NCBI RefSeq assembly: GCF_963678635.1
Contig: NC_087069.1
Span: 14,918,660 to 14,982,659 of the forward strand
Direction of reading: 5' to 3'
From: Symsagittifera roscoffensis
Lineage: Eukaryota > Xenacoelomorpha > Acoela > Convolutidae
Length of the DNA: 64,000 bases
Below the pieces are notes generated by a model. That model was given only the letters and a program-made list of their open reading frames with translations. It had not been told where the DNA came from and did not search any database. The translations under genes were made by a program, and so were the position numbers. Below are positions 44,471-56,960 of the stretch, piece after piece; positions within the stretch are counted from its first letter, which is position 1, and the number at the start of each line of letters is the position of its first letter.

Positions 44471-45522
44471 CATTATTAAGAAACACTACCAAAAGAATGT
44501 CGCGTCAAAAATTAAATTAAAACCCTTGATAGTATAGGTACACAATGGAGACAAAAAGTCCAACTGTCGGAGGAGAGTGAAATACTGCAATAATCATAGA
44601 GAAGGCCAGCCAACGATTATACTCGTGATAATCACCACAAAGTGTATATTTATGTTTCAACACAATGCATTAATGAAGTATCCGTATTCTTTATCATCGA
44701 AAAAAAAACTGATGAAGGAATCAAACTATTTTACTTTAATAGATTCTTTATGTAAATGCAAATTTTCAACAGATTTCCTCCAATTTAATATCGAAATTTG
44801 AAAAAAATCATCTTTGAAAAGTCTACATGAACGTTTTATAAGCTCAGTGCTCAGGTCATTTTTATAAAATGGTAAAGAAAAACGGATATCAGAGATTATG
44901 GTTATTTATATAATATACTGATTCATATACAGGCCCTTTTGGCAGATAATACAACTTGGCATAGAAGTATAGATAAATACACACAGTTTTCACAAGATAC
45001 TTCACTTCACGAAACATTAAATCATTTCACACCTCTCTTGACCTTTAACATCATCATATAAGAAATTATCACAGCGATCTTGACTTGACGATCTGAATAT
45101 CAAAACCCAAGCTCCAGTTTTGCATAATTTATTCAATAAATCAATTATTCACACGATATTTATCAACGTGTTTGTAACATCTTGGCTATTTTACTGGTCT
45201 CAGCCTTAACCGATGGAATATACAAGTATAAAGCATTATCTAAATTTTTTTCGAGATAAAACTCTGGTTTTACACAAAATGAAGATGAAAATTAAATGAA
45301 AAATGATTTGTTTGTGCTAATAGGGGCCTCATCAACTATATTTCTATTTACCAGCTAGACTCACCACCTCATTACTCATTAACAGTGAAAGGGAACTCAT
45401 CCGAAGAGTCAATCAGTATTCAAACCGATATGATGTAATCTAAATTGGTCATAACCGGAGTAGTCGTTTATCATGTCTGTGAGTTTCAGCTAACGGACCA
45501 GTGTGCTAATTAGACCGGTGTG
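44471..45522. other. no gene seen; 3' flank of the glucosidase gene
   Basis: Likely contains the 3' UTR of the gene ending at 45523. A minus-strand AATAAA lies at 45128-45133, ~390 bases past the stop. Confidence 0.4.
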
Positions 45523-45635
45523 CTAGTAGACCAGTTGTATTGAAAAATCGTCTGCAATGTTGACGTCTGGCTTTCGCACTGTGGCTGATTTGGAGGCGGG
45601 GTCGTAGAGCACCACTAATGTTTTGGATTCACCAC
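45523..45635 (-). CDS. GANAB: GANAB-like terminal exon
   Basis: Acceptor TTTTTGTTCAG. Encodes GGESKTLVVLYDPASK, then VRKPDVNIADDFSIQL and the stop. The 2.5-kb intron above it is filled with family A elements. Confidence 0.92.
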
Positions 45636-48600
45636 CTGAACAAAAACACTTCAAAACTGTGACAAACGATATGGCTTTGAACTACATTATGATCTCGAAT
45701 GAACGGAAATAAACAGAAAAAATAAAACTGAGTTGTTTTTTGAAAAAATCTTCTAAGTTCAAAGAAAGTATCTCAAAGTTCCAAGAAAAAATTGGCCTAA
45801 AAGCTCCTTGAATTTCTAGAACAACAGACATTTGAAAAAGAGTCAGTGAACGCAAGCAAACAATAAATACCTTTAAAACTCTTTAAAATTCGAGATCAAC
45901 TTATGATTTAAACTTTTTTGACAAAAACTAACCCAATTTCAGAAAACTGAATCAATAGGTAAAATTTAAATTTCACTGAGAAATCTGATAAATAAACTTC
46001 ATTTTCGAGGCTAGCAGTCGATCACGTTTTTCGTGGCCTGCCTTTTAACATAGGAAACGAATTGAACTTACAAAGAAATTAAAAGCCAAACCGCAAGAAA
46101 GCAAATTTGAGCCGAGCCTGATCAAATTTTCCTGAAAAAAAATCATCACGACATATGCATGAACCTAAACTACGTTCATCGAGTCTTCTAAGCATTTGAC
46201 CAAGACGCAAAAAAGAGCTTCGCATAACGTGCGATGAAAAATAAACTGTGTAGCCTACAGACAGTTGGAAAAGTGACAGTGAACGCAACGATACACAAAA
46301 AACTGACTTGAATAGTTGAAAACTTCAACTTCTGAATTTCAAACATAGCCAACAGACAGTTGGAAATTAGTCGATGAAGGCACATAAACAGGAAATATAC
46401 TGACTTTATGTGGAAAAAATCTTAAACTTCTAACTTCAAGAACATAGTCAACACAATTATAAAAGAGGCAATGAACGCAAGTTAACAAAAAATCCTGACT
46501 TGTTTTTTTAAAGAATCTCAACTTGAAATTCAAAAAAAATACCTGTTAAGCTCTTGAAAATGCGAGATTAACTTAAGATTGAAATTTTTTTGACAAAAAT
46601 TAACCCAATTTGAGAAGGCAATTTTCAATATGTAATTTTCAATTTTTATTCCACTGGGAAATCTAGAAATTGAAATCCACTTCCGAAACTAGCAGTCGTT
46701 CACGTTTTCTGTGACCTTTGCCATGTTTAATTTTGATAATGCAGTTTGCCTTCGTTTTAACGTTGAGCTGAACTTAAACAGAAATCAAGTGTCCACCAAC
46801 GAACAATTAATTAGAATTGAGTCTGAACAAATTGACATTTTCTTGATTAAAAGTATCGTCATGAACCACACATGTGTCCTCACTATGTTCAATGCCTTCA
46901 AAAACCGTATCCAAATCACATTTTTGAATTTTTAAAACAAAAAAATATATATAGCCTTCAAACTCTTTGAATTTTAAGAATTCAAAGATTGACATTTCTT
47001 TGCTAAAAAAATCTTAATTCAGAAAAGTTGTTCACGTTCGATGTTTTGCTCTTGGGCTTTCGATTTCTTTGAAATCGCTATTCAAAATTATAAGCTAAAT
47101 GGAAGGCAAGTTCCGCTCTCCGACTATGAAGTGCAAATGGTGCAAAAAATGTGAGCGATTGATAGCGCGAAATGGATCAAAAAATAAACTCTACTATTGC
47201 GCTGAAAACTCTAAAAACTGAAGTCAAATTTTGAAAAATATCAATCACTCATAAACTTTTGCGCCATTTACACTTTCGTTAATGGAGAGTATAACTTGCC
47301 TTCCAGTCAGCTAGTGAAATTGAATTTCACTTACAAAGAAATCAAAAGCCACACAGCAAAAAAAAACACTAGAAAGATTAAAAGTTTTCTTCTGAACTAA
47401 ATCAACACGACCTTCATAAATATCTTTACTACGTTCATCAACAAAAAACTGCAACATAACACCCAATCTTTTATAAAATTGAAAAAAAAAATCCTAATTC
47501 GAACGAAAAATAGGCAACGTTTCTTAGAACTCAATCAAACTACTCGCACTATTAGAAATAAATCAAAATGTCTTTCAATTTTTCTCTTTAGAATTTTCTG
47601 TTTGCCAGAGAAAAGCGAAAGGAAGCTCCCAGAACTAGTTTTCCTTTAAGTAAGTCAAGTTTTTTTTAGCTAAAATTGCTAACTTTCGAAAAGCCGACGA
47701 AAAAAAAGATAATTTCAAAACAAGTTCACTCGACACCAGGAAAATTTTTAAAGGTCGTTTGCATCCCGACTAAAAAGGCTTTAATATGATATATCACTCA
47801 AACTTTTCCGATGATTATTTGTGATACCTGATTTTGCGCCGAAAACAAAACAATGGTCGAAACAATACGGCTGAAAACCACCGTAATTTCGATCAAATAG
47901 GGAGACCAGTTGATAATGTCGTCCTGCTTTTGACACTTTGCTCTATGCGCTTTTGTTCATTTTGGACAGATATTCTGGACGGAGCATTATATTACTGATC
48001 TGAGAGTAAAAGTCTTAAATCCTTTTTCACAAACCGGTGAGATCTGAATATAATTAGAGAGAATGGTAGTAATTGATGAAGACAAGTCAGTTTATAAGCG
48101 ATATCTTTTTCTTTAAGTTTAAATTGGAAACAATCCTGCTTCAGAATAGAAACTAACCTGACGTGAGGATGGCTTCCTTGGGCTGTTTTGATACATTCAG
48201 CACAATTACTCGCTCCACCTTCACCTTAGTCACGAATTTCTGGGATCTGGAAACAAATGACATTTAGATGAACACTTGAATCTCGCCTTTAGATTTATAA
48301 TTTTTTATGATTTTCTTGGAAGACTTAAAATTTCCAATAAAAAAACAAAGCCAATCGAAGATTGGAAAAGAGTAATGAACGCAAGTTAACATAAAAAACA
48401 CTGACTTTCTTGAAAAAATCTCAACTTTCGAATTTAAAAGAAAAAATAGATGCCCTTTAAGCTCTTTGAGTTTCTAGAGCAATTTATGATTGGCGTTTTT
48501 TTGATAACCTGAACCCAACTTCAGAAAACCGTATCAGTAGGTAAAGTTTTTATTCCGCTCCGCCGCGTGGGAAACCTTAAAACTAAAATTCCACTTTCGA

Positions 48601-49424
48601 AACTAGTTCCACGTTCGTATTTGGAGAGTCCTATTTACGTCACTTTCAGCAGATGAATTTCAATTGAACTCAAAAAGTGCATTATACCTAAGTGCATCAA
48701 TATTTTTAGACTTTTTCCTGGAAAAAAAACAAACAACAATCAGCAAGACCTATATAAGAGTCTTCACTACGTTCATTACTCTTAATCATTAGTTTGACGT
48801 CGAATGCGGTACAAGAAAAAACTGTTAACTGGCAGTTAAAAGTTGACAATGAAACGGAAATTTGAGTTTTACATAAAAAAAATAACCTTGAAGCTCCAAG
48901 ATTAACACTTTTCGGACAAAAATAACTCAATTTAAGAAAATTAGATCGACAATTTATCTTTTTATTACAGCCAAGCAAAATAACGGTAGGGCCCTGAATA
49001 ACATGCTTAGCCACAAGGCGCATCCACCCAATGAGAAAAGCTTCGTAAAAAAACAGGTTTTTATTTGCCTTGATAACTCTGCGCTTATGATAGAGAAAGC
49101 GATATTTCTTGATTCATTATAATCTCACCTGTGTTTTGACGTAAAAGGAAAAAATCGTATAACTTATAATCATGGATTATCTCACCATATTTGTGAAACA
49201 GTGAAACGCGAAATTAAACCTTTAGTCAAGAAAACCGTTGCCACAACTCACCCGTGCACAGGTACTTGTGTAGTAAACCCTGGCTCTGCCACTATCCTCT
49301 TGGCCATAGCGCACTTCAGAGTGGCCTCAGAGGCGGAGTAAGAGAAGTATCTGTAGAGGAACTTGCCCATCCTGTATTGGAAAGTGTGTTCATCGTCCAA
49401 GTAAAGATCACCCTCTGCAAAACC
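45523..49424 (-). CDS. GANAB: glucosidase II alpha-like (GANAB) C-terminal three exons
   Basis: Exons 49424-49252, 48246-48158 and 45635-45523 join in phase and encode the last ~124 residues, ending VY and TAG at 45525-45523. The start, AEGDLYLDDEHTFQY, matches the GELFLDDGHTFNY strand of glycoside hydrolase family 31 neutral alpha-glucosidases, and the end, VRKPDVNIADDFSIQL, matches LRKPGINVASDWSIHL of GANAB better than GANC. The full enzyme removes glucose from N-glycans in the ER. Only the C-terminal beta domain is here; no catalytic residue lies in the window. The upstream exons, expected above 49.4 kb on this strand, were not found, so the upstream intron is very long, the gene is broken, or exons were missed. 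Confidence 0.88.
45835..46190 (+). mobile_element. family A inverted-repeat element
   Basis: Left end AAAAAGAGTCAGTGAACGCAAG, right end CTAAACTACGTTCATCGAGTCTT. Internal blocks are in the standard order, with a short deletion. Intron of the GANAB-like gene. Confidence 0.8.
46255..46800 (+). repeat. nested or fragmented family A elements
   Basis: Three left-end motifs in succession (GACAGTTGGAAAAGTGACAG at ~46262, GACAGTTGGAAATTAGTCGA at ~46352, AAAAGAGGCAATGAACGCAA at ~46460) followed by one body. This suggests insertions into, or tandem duplication of, left ends. Confidence 0.65.
47093..47312. mobile_element. 220-bp element with ~80-bp imperfect inverted arms
   Basis: Left arm AGCTAAATGGAAGGCAAGTT, CTCTCC, AAGTGCAAATGGTGCAAAA, GTGAGCGATTGATA. 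Read on the other strand the right arm is AGCTGACTGGAAGGCAAGTT, CTCTCC, AAGTGTAAATGGCGCAAAA, ATGAGTGATTGATA. The arms are about 75% alike by eye and could fold into one long hairpin. No ORF and no clear target duplication; a MITE-like foldback element of unknown family. Confidence 0.8.
47745..47880 (-). repeat. dispersed repeat, inverted copy of the 39.8-40.2 kb repeat
   Basis: Contains, on the minus strand, GGTATCACAAATAATCATCGG and TATATCATATTAAAGCC, the core block of the repeat at 39768-40190. Confidence 0.65.
48158..48246 (-). CDS. GANAB: GANAB-like exon, second from the end
   Basis: Acceptor TTTGTTTCCAG, donor TCAG|GTTAGT. Encodes SQKFVTKVKVERVIVLNVSK, matching the IERVVIIG strand of the family. 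Confidence 0.9.
48366..48785 (+). mobile_element. family A/B inverted-repeat element with perfect 14-bp ends
   Basis: AAGAGTAATGAACG (48368-48381) and CGTTCATTACTCTT (48770-48783) are exact reverse complements. This copy belongs to the subfamily with CCACGTTCGTATTTGGAGAG and TTTACGTCACTTTCAGCAGATGAA in its middle. It lies ~120 bases from a GANAB exon, in an intron. Confidence 0.88.
49252..49424 (-). CDS. GANAB: GANAB-like exon, third from the end
   Basis: Acceptor TTTTGTGTGTAG, donor CACGG|GTGAGT. Encodes GDLYLDDEHTFQYRMGKFL then RYFSYSASEATL; the usual DDGH is DDEH here. Confidence 0.92.
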
Positions 49425-50100
49425 CTACACACAAAATGGTCTGAAATCAACCTCCATTGGCTCATTTTTAACATGAATCATTGTTTCAATGTTGATTTTG
49501 GATTAAATAACACAATGCAACATGTCTGAAAAAAAATGAATTAATGGTTCAAATAGGTAAAAAGATATCAGTTCTAAAACATTAGACACATAGTCGATCG
49601 AAGCTTCGCATCAGTTGCGACGCGACAATAAAATTGCATCCTAGCGAACAGAAATTTAAACGGAAATCATTAAGTCGATAAAAACATGAAAAAAAATTGA
49701 AAAACACAATTGCCAGCATTGCACTTGCACTCAGAAAAATTCCAACAACACTAAGCAGACAATTAATTGCAATAAATAATTTTGAGCTATTAACTTAAAA
49801 CTCAAAATTTTGTGCCCCCCATGAGACACAGGAAACGATAAAACTTTCTTTTCTTTCAAACAACGCAACATTAGATTACTAAGCCGAAACCATTTATGCT
49901 GAAGCGAAAGAGAAAAAATGAAATTTTAAAAGATGCAAAATCAGAGTAGGCAAGTTTTCAAGTAACAGAAATAAGTCAAAATTACTTTTAATTAGAGTGA
50001 AAGTTACTTAAATCACAAGAAAAGTTCACGATGTGACAACTAAGCCGATCAACAATAAGCCGGCAATAGATAGGGCTTTCATTACTTTTTGAAGCGGAAC
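49425..50100. other. intronic or intergenic AT-rich stretch, nothing resolved
   Basis: The exon preceding 49424 of the GANAB-like gene should lie above here; no GH31 motif (for example a GGTIVP-type strand) was found on the minus strand. Confidence 0.4.
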
Positions 50101-50109
50101 AATTTTCCA

Positions 50110-50225
50110 GTTTGCAAACAGAAACAGGTATTGACCGGATTGGAACTCAGAACCTTTGCCGTCCAAGGAAGAGACGTTACCACAACTCCAAGTGTGCCGG
50201 ACAACAGGTTGTGAAATTTTTGATT
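50110..50225 (-). repeat. possible tRNA-derived SINE head
   Basis: On the minus strand a tRNA-like order is visible: GTTGTGGTAACGTC (D-arm/A-box-like), CTTGGACGGCAAAGG (anticodon-arm-like) and GAGTTCCAATCC (B-box-like). The acceptor stem does not pair well and no CCA-proximal stem is seen, so it is not called a tRNA gene. Confidence 0.35.
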
Positions 50226-51654
50226 CAAGGATTCTGTTAGACAAAACGTTTACATGGGAAAAAGGCAGTTTCCATTTGTAAAAGCCGCCTGCTAATCGCA
50301 AGCTAAAAATTTCCCATCGACACTAAATTTGCTAGCGCTATTATTTTTGATTGAGAGCTTTGAAGTTCTCAAACCAAAATAACCCCTGCCAACCAAAAAT
50401 AAACCCATCTGTTCCGTAACTGCTGGTAGAAACAAATTATAATTTATGCATTTTTATACACCTCATCCAACTAAGCAAGTTTTCTCGGTTGCTGTGTAGG
50501 CAGCACAGAAATTTACACCCAAAGATTATTGCAAAAAAAAAGAAAAAAATATTAAAACGTGTTGAGATAACTTTCTACTGCTTCCTATTGAGAAGTTGAA
50601 ATGATGCTTGAGGAATTATTTCATTCTTACAGCGCTTATAAGCTGAAAAAAAGACTAAAAAACGGGATCTCTTAGCAGATCCCGGGTCGGGAACAGATCG
50701 TGAAAATTGACCATGAATTGTAAAAAAAATGTTGACCAGATTTTCACGACAGAAAAAAAAATAATTTTGGAATCTAATACACAGCTTTACGAGCTATGAC
50801 AAGAAACCAAATTTGACCCCTATCATGCTTATTTGAGGTAGTCAAATTCAGCTAAAAAATAGTACGCCATAGTTAGTTCCCAGTATACGAAAGTGGTCAT
50901 CCAAAAACAACCATTATTCGTCTTAGAATTTACAAAAAAAACTACGCCATTTTCTTTAATTTAAAGAAGAGCAGTCGATTTCCTTTTTCACAATTTTCAA
51001 TTTTCGACTTTCGAATTTTCTCAATTCTTAACAGGTCAATTTTTATTTGAAAACCTTATAAACTCACTAATTAGAAGGCGTCAAATGGTCATAAAAATGG
51101 AAAAATTGGTAGAAATAAATTGAGAATCTCGGAAAACAATCAGACCATCTTTCGAGATAAAATAAATGCCTTAATTAATATCTATTTGAATCTGCTCATT
51201 CAAAACAAGTCTATCAGCTCGTGTCTGTTAGGTATCACCCAATGTCTGAAAAAAATATATTGGAAAACCATTCTGAAAAAATTCATTGGAATTTTTTTAA
51301 ACAAGAATCATATTTGGTGAGGAGACTAGCTTGGTAAGATGACTAGCTCGTGATTCGGACAAAACTGAAACCGGTCAATAGTTCAATACTTTTTAAACAA
51401 CGGAAAACCTGAAGGAAAACTAACTTTGAGAAAAATTAGTCAAGTAAATTGGATTGATTTTGATTATAGTCTTAACAAAACAACATTATATTATAATGAA
51501 CTACTGGAAAAGCCTCTGAACCATACAGATGCAAGATTGCGCTTCGCACAAAATAAAACTCAATGTAAGGAATCTCCTAAATCACAATTGCAAAACAGTT
51601 AATGAAGTCGAGGAGACAGAAAAAATCTGATGAACTTTTTAATCTGATTGACTT

Positions 51655-51945
51655 CCAAGTTTCCGAGATGAAACGACCATGTTAAAGCGCTTTGAATTTC
51701 GTGAATCTTTTGTAATTTTTCTTGATAAAAGCCAACTCAACTTGAGAAATCTGAATTAATAGATAATTCCCTTTTTTAATTGAACTTTGGTTATTCGAGA
51801 GCGGAAATCTTTTTAGCTAATGAATTTCCATTAAAATTTTACAAAGTAAACAAACTTGTTTTTTTTCTGCTTTTTTAGGAAAAGTTTTCAGCACAATCTA
51901 TATAAGTGTCTTGACTAAGTTCATTCAATACGAATAAAAGAACCC
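51655..51945 (+). repeat. diverged family A element
   Basis: Shows TGATAAAAGCCAACTCAACTTGAGAAATCTGAATTAATAG and the right terminus TATAAGTGTCTTGACTAAGTTCATTCAA. The left end is unclear. Confidence 0.55.
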
Positions 51946-52579
51946 AAGGTAAAACACAAGGTTTGCGCGTGTCATGATATAATAGCCAAGCTTGTTTTAC
52001 TTGAAGAAATCTTTGTGCCAAATTTCGATTGATAAATATGTTCCGAGCTCAGGAAGTGGGACAAAAACTGTGGCTCAGAAAGGCTCTTTTCGCGCAATTC
52101 TATCAACCTCAAGTGAAGCTCGTATTTGGTAAAAAACATGGGGTACCAGATTGAAGCTTTTCCACTGCGATTGGGAAACATAGCAAACAGACATTTAGAA
52201 AAGTGCGTCGAGACGTCAGTGAAAGCTTTAATTTTTTTTTTGAAAAAAAATAACTTGAGTTTCTGATAAAAATATATTACTTGAAAATCCTTTAGTTTCT
52301 GAAATCTTTCGCGATTGAAAATTTTACGATAAGACTGGTATAATTTGCGAAAAGTGGACCACGAGACAAATTTTACTCACAGAGAATTCTGCAAACACCT
52401 ACACAATTCAGAATATTACAGACCTTGAAGGCATTCGCGTTTTTCGTGCCCTATACAATTTTACATTTCGAAAGCAGTTTATTCTTTCCTTTTACACAGA
52501 GGCAAAGCTGCTCTTTGCAAACACAAGCAAGAAAACGACTAAAATTCGCTGTAAAAATTATTAATGAGAAAAAAAGGTA

Positions 52580-52685
52580 AAACAAGCCTCCAAAATTTTT
52601 AACTTTTGCTGCGGCGGATTCGAATTTACGATTAGAAATCTTGCAGTCGCACGCCGTGGCACCTGCGCACGAGCCCTTGAAAACT
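52580..52685 (-). repeat. possible tRNA-derived SINE head
   Basis: Minus strand: GGTGCCACGGCGTGCGACTGCAAGATTTCTAATCGTAAATTCGAATCCGCC, with a good B-box (AAATTCGAATCC) and a plausible anticodon arm, followed by an A-rich stretch. The D-arm is poor. Not similar to the candidate at 50.1 kb. Confidence 0.35.
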
Positions 52686-52699
52686 AGCAATAACCACTA

Positions 52700-55600
52700 A
52701 TGAAGCAGCTAGATATGCTAATGAACTGATAATGCTATGCAGCAGAAGTCACACCAGATATAAATAGACACAAATTTCGCATGTAATACTTTAGAAAATA
52801 ATAAGCAAAAGGCAACTACAGTAACCTTATATACAACAAATTATGTATAAACTATGCATTTCAAAATAGTTGCCAGATTTATTCAGTTCGAAAACTTCTG
52901 AACTGGAGTTTTATTATTGTCCTTGATTGAAACAAATAGCTTTTTTCGGTTCATTGGATTACTCGTACTATTACACTGCGCTCGCGAAGGCTCGCTTTTG
53001 TAATTAACTTAAATGAATTAAACTCAAAAACAAATCAAAATTCAACCCGCTAAAAATCAGATATGAGACGGTACAAATTTCAGATTTTTCCTAGAAAAAA
53101 AAACATAAAAAAAACATCACGACTTTTATACGAGAAAATCACTCCGCTCCTTTACACTTAGAATCAGTTTCAAGAAAGCTGGTCCAAATCTTATTGTTTT
53201 CAGGCTTATATTCAGCAAGGAAGCGAGCTAGAAAACTACTCCCAATCAATATAATTTCAAAATCATTTTACGTTACTGAGGTAGCAATTGGATTTTCTTG
53301 AAGCTTAAGTTCCTGCTCTCTCGACCTTTTAATCCCCCCTCTCTTCACCCCCCTCCTAACAAAACTATTTCACAGAAGACTGATTACTGTCGGAACTTTC
53401 TGTACTACTTAAACAGCAAACGGCAAATCTTGTTTTACTAACGACTCATAGCGTTCAAGAAGTCTTAAACATTGAATAATTTCAACATAAGCAGTTGAAG
53501 CGCTAAATAAACCACTTTCGAATCAGAACTGCCGATAATCATACCCCCAACGTTATTGTGAAAACGGTATTGAGCCTCAATTAAACGAAACTTGCCATCA
53601 AAACAGCGGTGAACAAATGGCACATACCCTTAACATCCGGTGTACACAGCGTGAAAAACTGCAAAGCACATGTAATTGACTGAAACACATGCGAAACAGG
53701 CGATCAAAGTAAGTACTTGTTAAGAAAGGAAGCTAGGGATTGTTGGGATTAAAATAATGTTAAGAATGGGTTCAATATGGGTTTAATTCAGATGGCATTC
53801 CCTCACAACTCCAGGTGTTGAACAACTTAATCCTAAATTACATAAAAGAGCCCACGAGAATACTTAGACAAAAGCAAACAGCAAAATATTCAATTGAGAC
53901 ACAACAAACAACTTAAGGACCCACTTACAAAGCTCGCAAAAAAATTGAACAAAACTTTGTCTCGACTATTCCTACTTTGTATATCAGTATGTTTTGTTAA
54001 CGTAATCGTCATCTTATTTTCATGTATTCTTTTCAACAGTTAACACAGTTCAATCCCAAATTGTTCGGAAAAATTAACTCCGAAAAAGTATTTGATCATT
54101 TATGTTCAAAAATTACAGCTAAAAATAACCTTTTACAATTTGAATGAAACGACACGACAGATGAATATAAAAATTACGCACCAAGAAATTTGAATTTTTT
54201 TAGTAAGATCTTCGTATGAATGTAATTTCAAACTACAACTTACAAATAATCTGTTTCTCTACCAACTTAACATATTTTACATTTGCTCGTTGGGTGTCAG
54301 CTATCGCAGCTGGATCATAACTTGTTTAGACTTCTGATAGGTAAACAACAACACTTGAAGTCTTCAAATCAAAACAAACTGCGGCTCAAACTTGAGCAAA
54401 CATAGGTTAGTTATCAAAACAAATCACACCAATCCCTTAACACGTTATGAGCTTGAGTCAAAATTCACTGGATCGAAAAAATGCAAACCGAACGTATCAC
54501 AAAAATTAAAAACTTGAAAAAAAAAACAGTTTCAATGATTTTAAGCGCTTCAACAAATGGCATTACTCATTAATGACATGAGCTAGCCAATTCAAAAAAG
54601 ATCGCAGAACTAATGCATAAAAACATATGTAATTCTTTCCTCGGTTCATTCTAAATCAAAGAGTAGACCTAACCTGGGTGATCCCCTCATTCTTGCGACT
54701 GAATTTCCGCCCAATAGAATTTTCATGACCCATTACAAATTCAGGCTTATATAATTTACAGCTTTTGACAATCATTATTCGAGTCATTTCATCTGGCGAC
54801 GGCTGTTAAAATAAAAATCCGATTTCAAAGTTTCTAAGCAAGTTACTATTTCTCCACACGCAACAAGCAACATTCGTTGAACTCAAGCTGCTTAAGTTAA
54901 AAGTTTTAGTCAAGTATCGCAATTTTTCAACTAATTTTTTCAATTTTGCGAGCGCGTATTTTGCCGAAAAATTTTGGTTAAAAAATGATTTACTGTTTCA
55001 GACAAAAAGGCAACTTAAACGTTTCTCATGCCAAACGACCATCATCATTATTTTTATATCACTTAACGATAGTAAAAGAATAAATATTGATTCACTAAAA
55101 AGTGCTTAAAATTACCCCATAAAATATCCCAGAAGTTAACCAACCATCATTATACAATCGTTGTTTTATCATTACAATGTTTCAAATATTTTCACAGTAT
55201 AACGATAACTAGCTTTGTAGCTGAGAAATAACTGAAAATCAGCGACCAAAAAAGCGATTAAAACACCATCATCGAAAGAGCGTATGTGGTAGATCCCCAA
55301 TTAACATATAGATTGCTGTATCATTCCCCAATGGCCCATTGTTCCCAGTTTACGATTATTGTTACAAGTGGAAATAATTTCTCCATTTTATCCCTTTGAA
55401 TACATATCTCGCTGGTGGTCATAAACTTTTCCTGATATAGATTTTCTTTCACTCTACTTCTGAAAAACTTTTGATGGAGCAATTTGTTTCTGCTTCTTGC
55501 TCTCTTATTTAAAAAGTATTAGCTGCGAAGACTTGTACTTATTCAAGGTAGATTCAAAATTATAATTTATTTATCTAGGTTTTTAAAAATAAATGAAAAA

Positions 55601-56150
55601 AAACTTCGGCGAAATTTTTTTTTACAGGCAGCATCTTTTAAATGTTGCAAATTAAAAGAGGCCATTAAAATAATAACATAAGAGACAAAAGATTTCGATA
55701 TTGCTCAATCGTTTTAAAACTAAAACTTCATATAAGGACGTTTCAAAGCGATTTATCAGTCAGTCATTTTTAATCACTTTCTATTTGTTTGAGAAAAAAT
55801 GAGCTTAGAATTCCATCGATGAGAAGTCAACAATAATTAAAAAGGCACTTTTAATAATTAAAGTGCATATTTGGTCCATAAACCACCTGAAAAAAAAAGA
55901 AGTCACCGCCCCTTTTAACATAAGAAAAAGGTATATATAAAGTGGATTAAGTCTCTCAAACCATCTATTTTATACTCAAAAAAATTCAACAAAACTTTAG
56001 TTAAAAATCTGATTATATATTCAGTGCTACCTGAAATTATTCAGTTTTTAACCATCTTTGACAAATCATTTGCCATTTTCCAAAAAATATTGAAGCAATG
56101 AACAGGTAAAAAAAAGAACATATTTATTTTAGTGCATATTAAAAACATAG
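52700..56150. other. long AT-rich stretch, no gene resolved
   Basis: No ORF above chance length, no recognisable protein motif and no clear repeat array. It may be intron of the GANAB-like gene or intergenic. Confidence 0.5.
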
Positions 56151-56165
56151 CCAACAGACAGTTGG

Positions 56166-56583
56166 AAAAGAGTCAATTAACGCAAGTAATCAGAATAAAA
56201 AACACGAAAAACAGCTCAACTTTCGGTATTCAAAAAAAATGGACGCCCTTAAAGCTCTTTGAAATTTTAGAACAATTTATAATTGGCACTTTTTTGTGAG
56301 AAAACACCGAATTTGAAAAAACTGGATCAAAAAATAAAATTTATATTTCACTGGGAAAGCTGAAAATTGAACCATATTTCCAAACTTGAAGTCAATTTTC
56401 GTGACTTTTATACTTTTGCTGTTAGATAGGGAAACTTTACGAAAGAAATTAACTGAACCTAAAAAAATCAGAAGTCAAACCGTAAAAAAAAGAAAGTTTG
56501 AGCCTGAACAAATTTTAAGGCTTTTCCTGAAAAAAAATCATCGCGACCATATAAGAATCTGAACTACGTTCATCGACTCTTAA
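56166..56583 (+). mobile_element. family A inverted-repeat element
   Basis: Left end GTTGGAAAAGAGTCAATTAACGCAAG, right end CTGAACTACGTTCATCGACTCTTAATTAAA. Full-length, ~420 bases, and part of a larger segment repeated at 62.1 kb. Confidence 0.85.
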
Positions 56584-56599
56584 TTAAATTGATGACAAA

Positions 56600-56960
56600 T
56601 CATAAACAACGGGAAAAATGACCAGTTTTTAGCTCATCTCTAAACAGCTACTGAAAAAAGATAAGCGTTGGTTGCCAAAAAGGTCATTAAAATTTCTTGC
56701 TTTTGCTTTCCACAGAAAAGGAAGAATTCATTTCTCAATAGCTAAAACAAACTCAACGTTTATTCAAACAATATTCAAGTTTAACTTAACCCCAATTGGA
56801 CAGCAAACGTACCCGGTAGGATCTCAAAATGCTGCCCCAAGTTAGCACAATAATATATTTCAATATCGCCAAGGTATATAACAAAATAACCACCACAGAC
56901 AAAAAACGTTGGATACAAAATTTTTGCTTACAAAAACCTCTTGATAATTAAAAGAAAATA
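56600..56960 (+). repeat. ~350-bp segment duplicated at 62.4-62.75 kb
   Basis: Shares long blocks with 62420-62760, for example CCAATTGGACAGCAAACG, ACCCGGTA, GATCTCAAAATG and AACGTTGGATACA. Each copy directly follows a family A element, so the duplicated unit is element plus flank. Confidence 0.85.
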
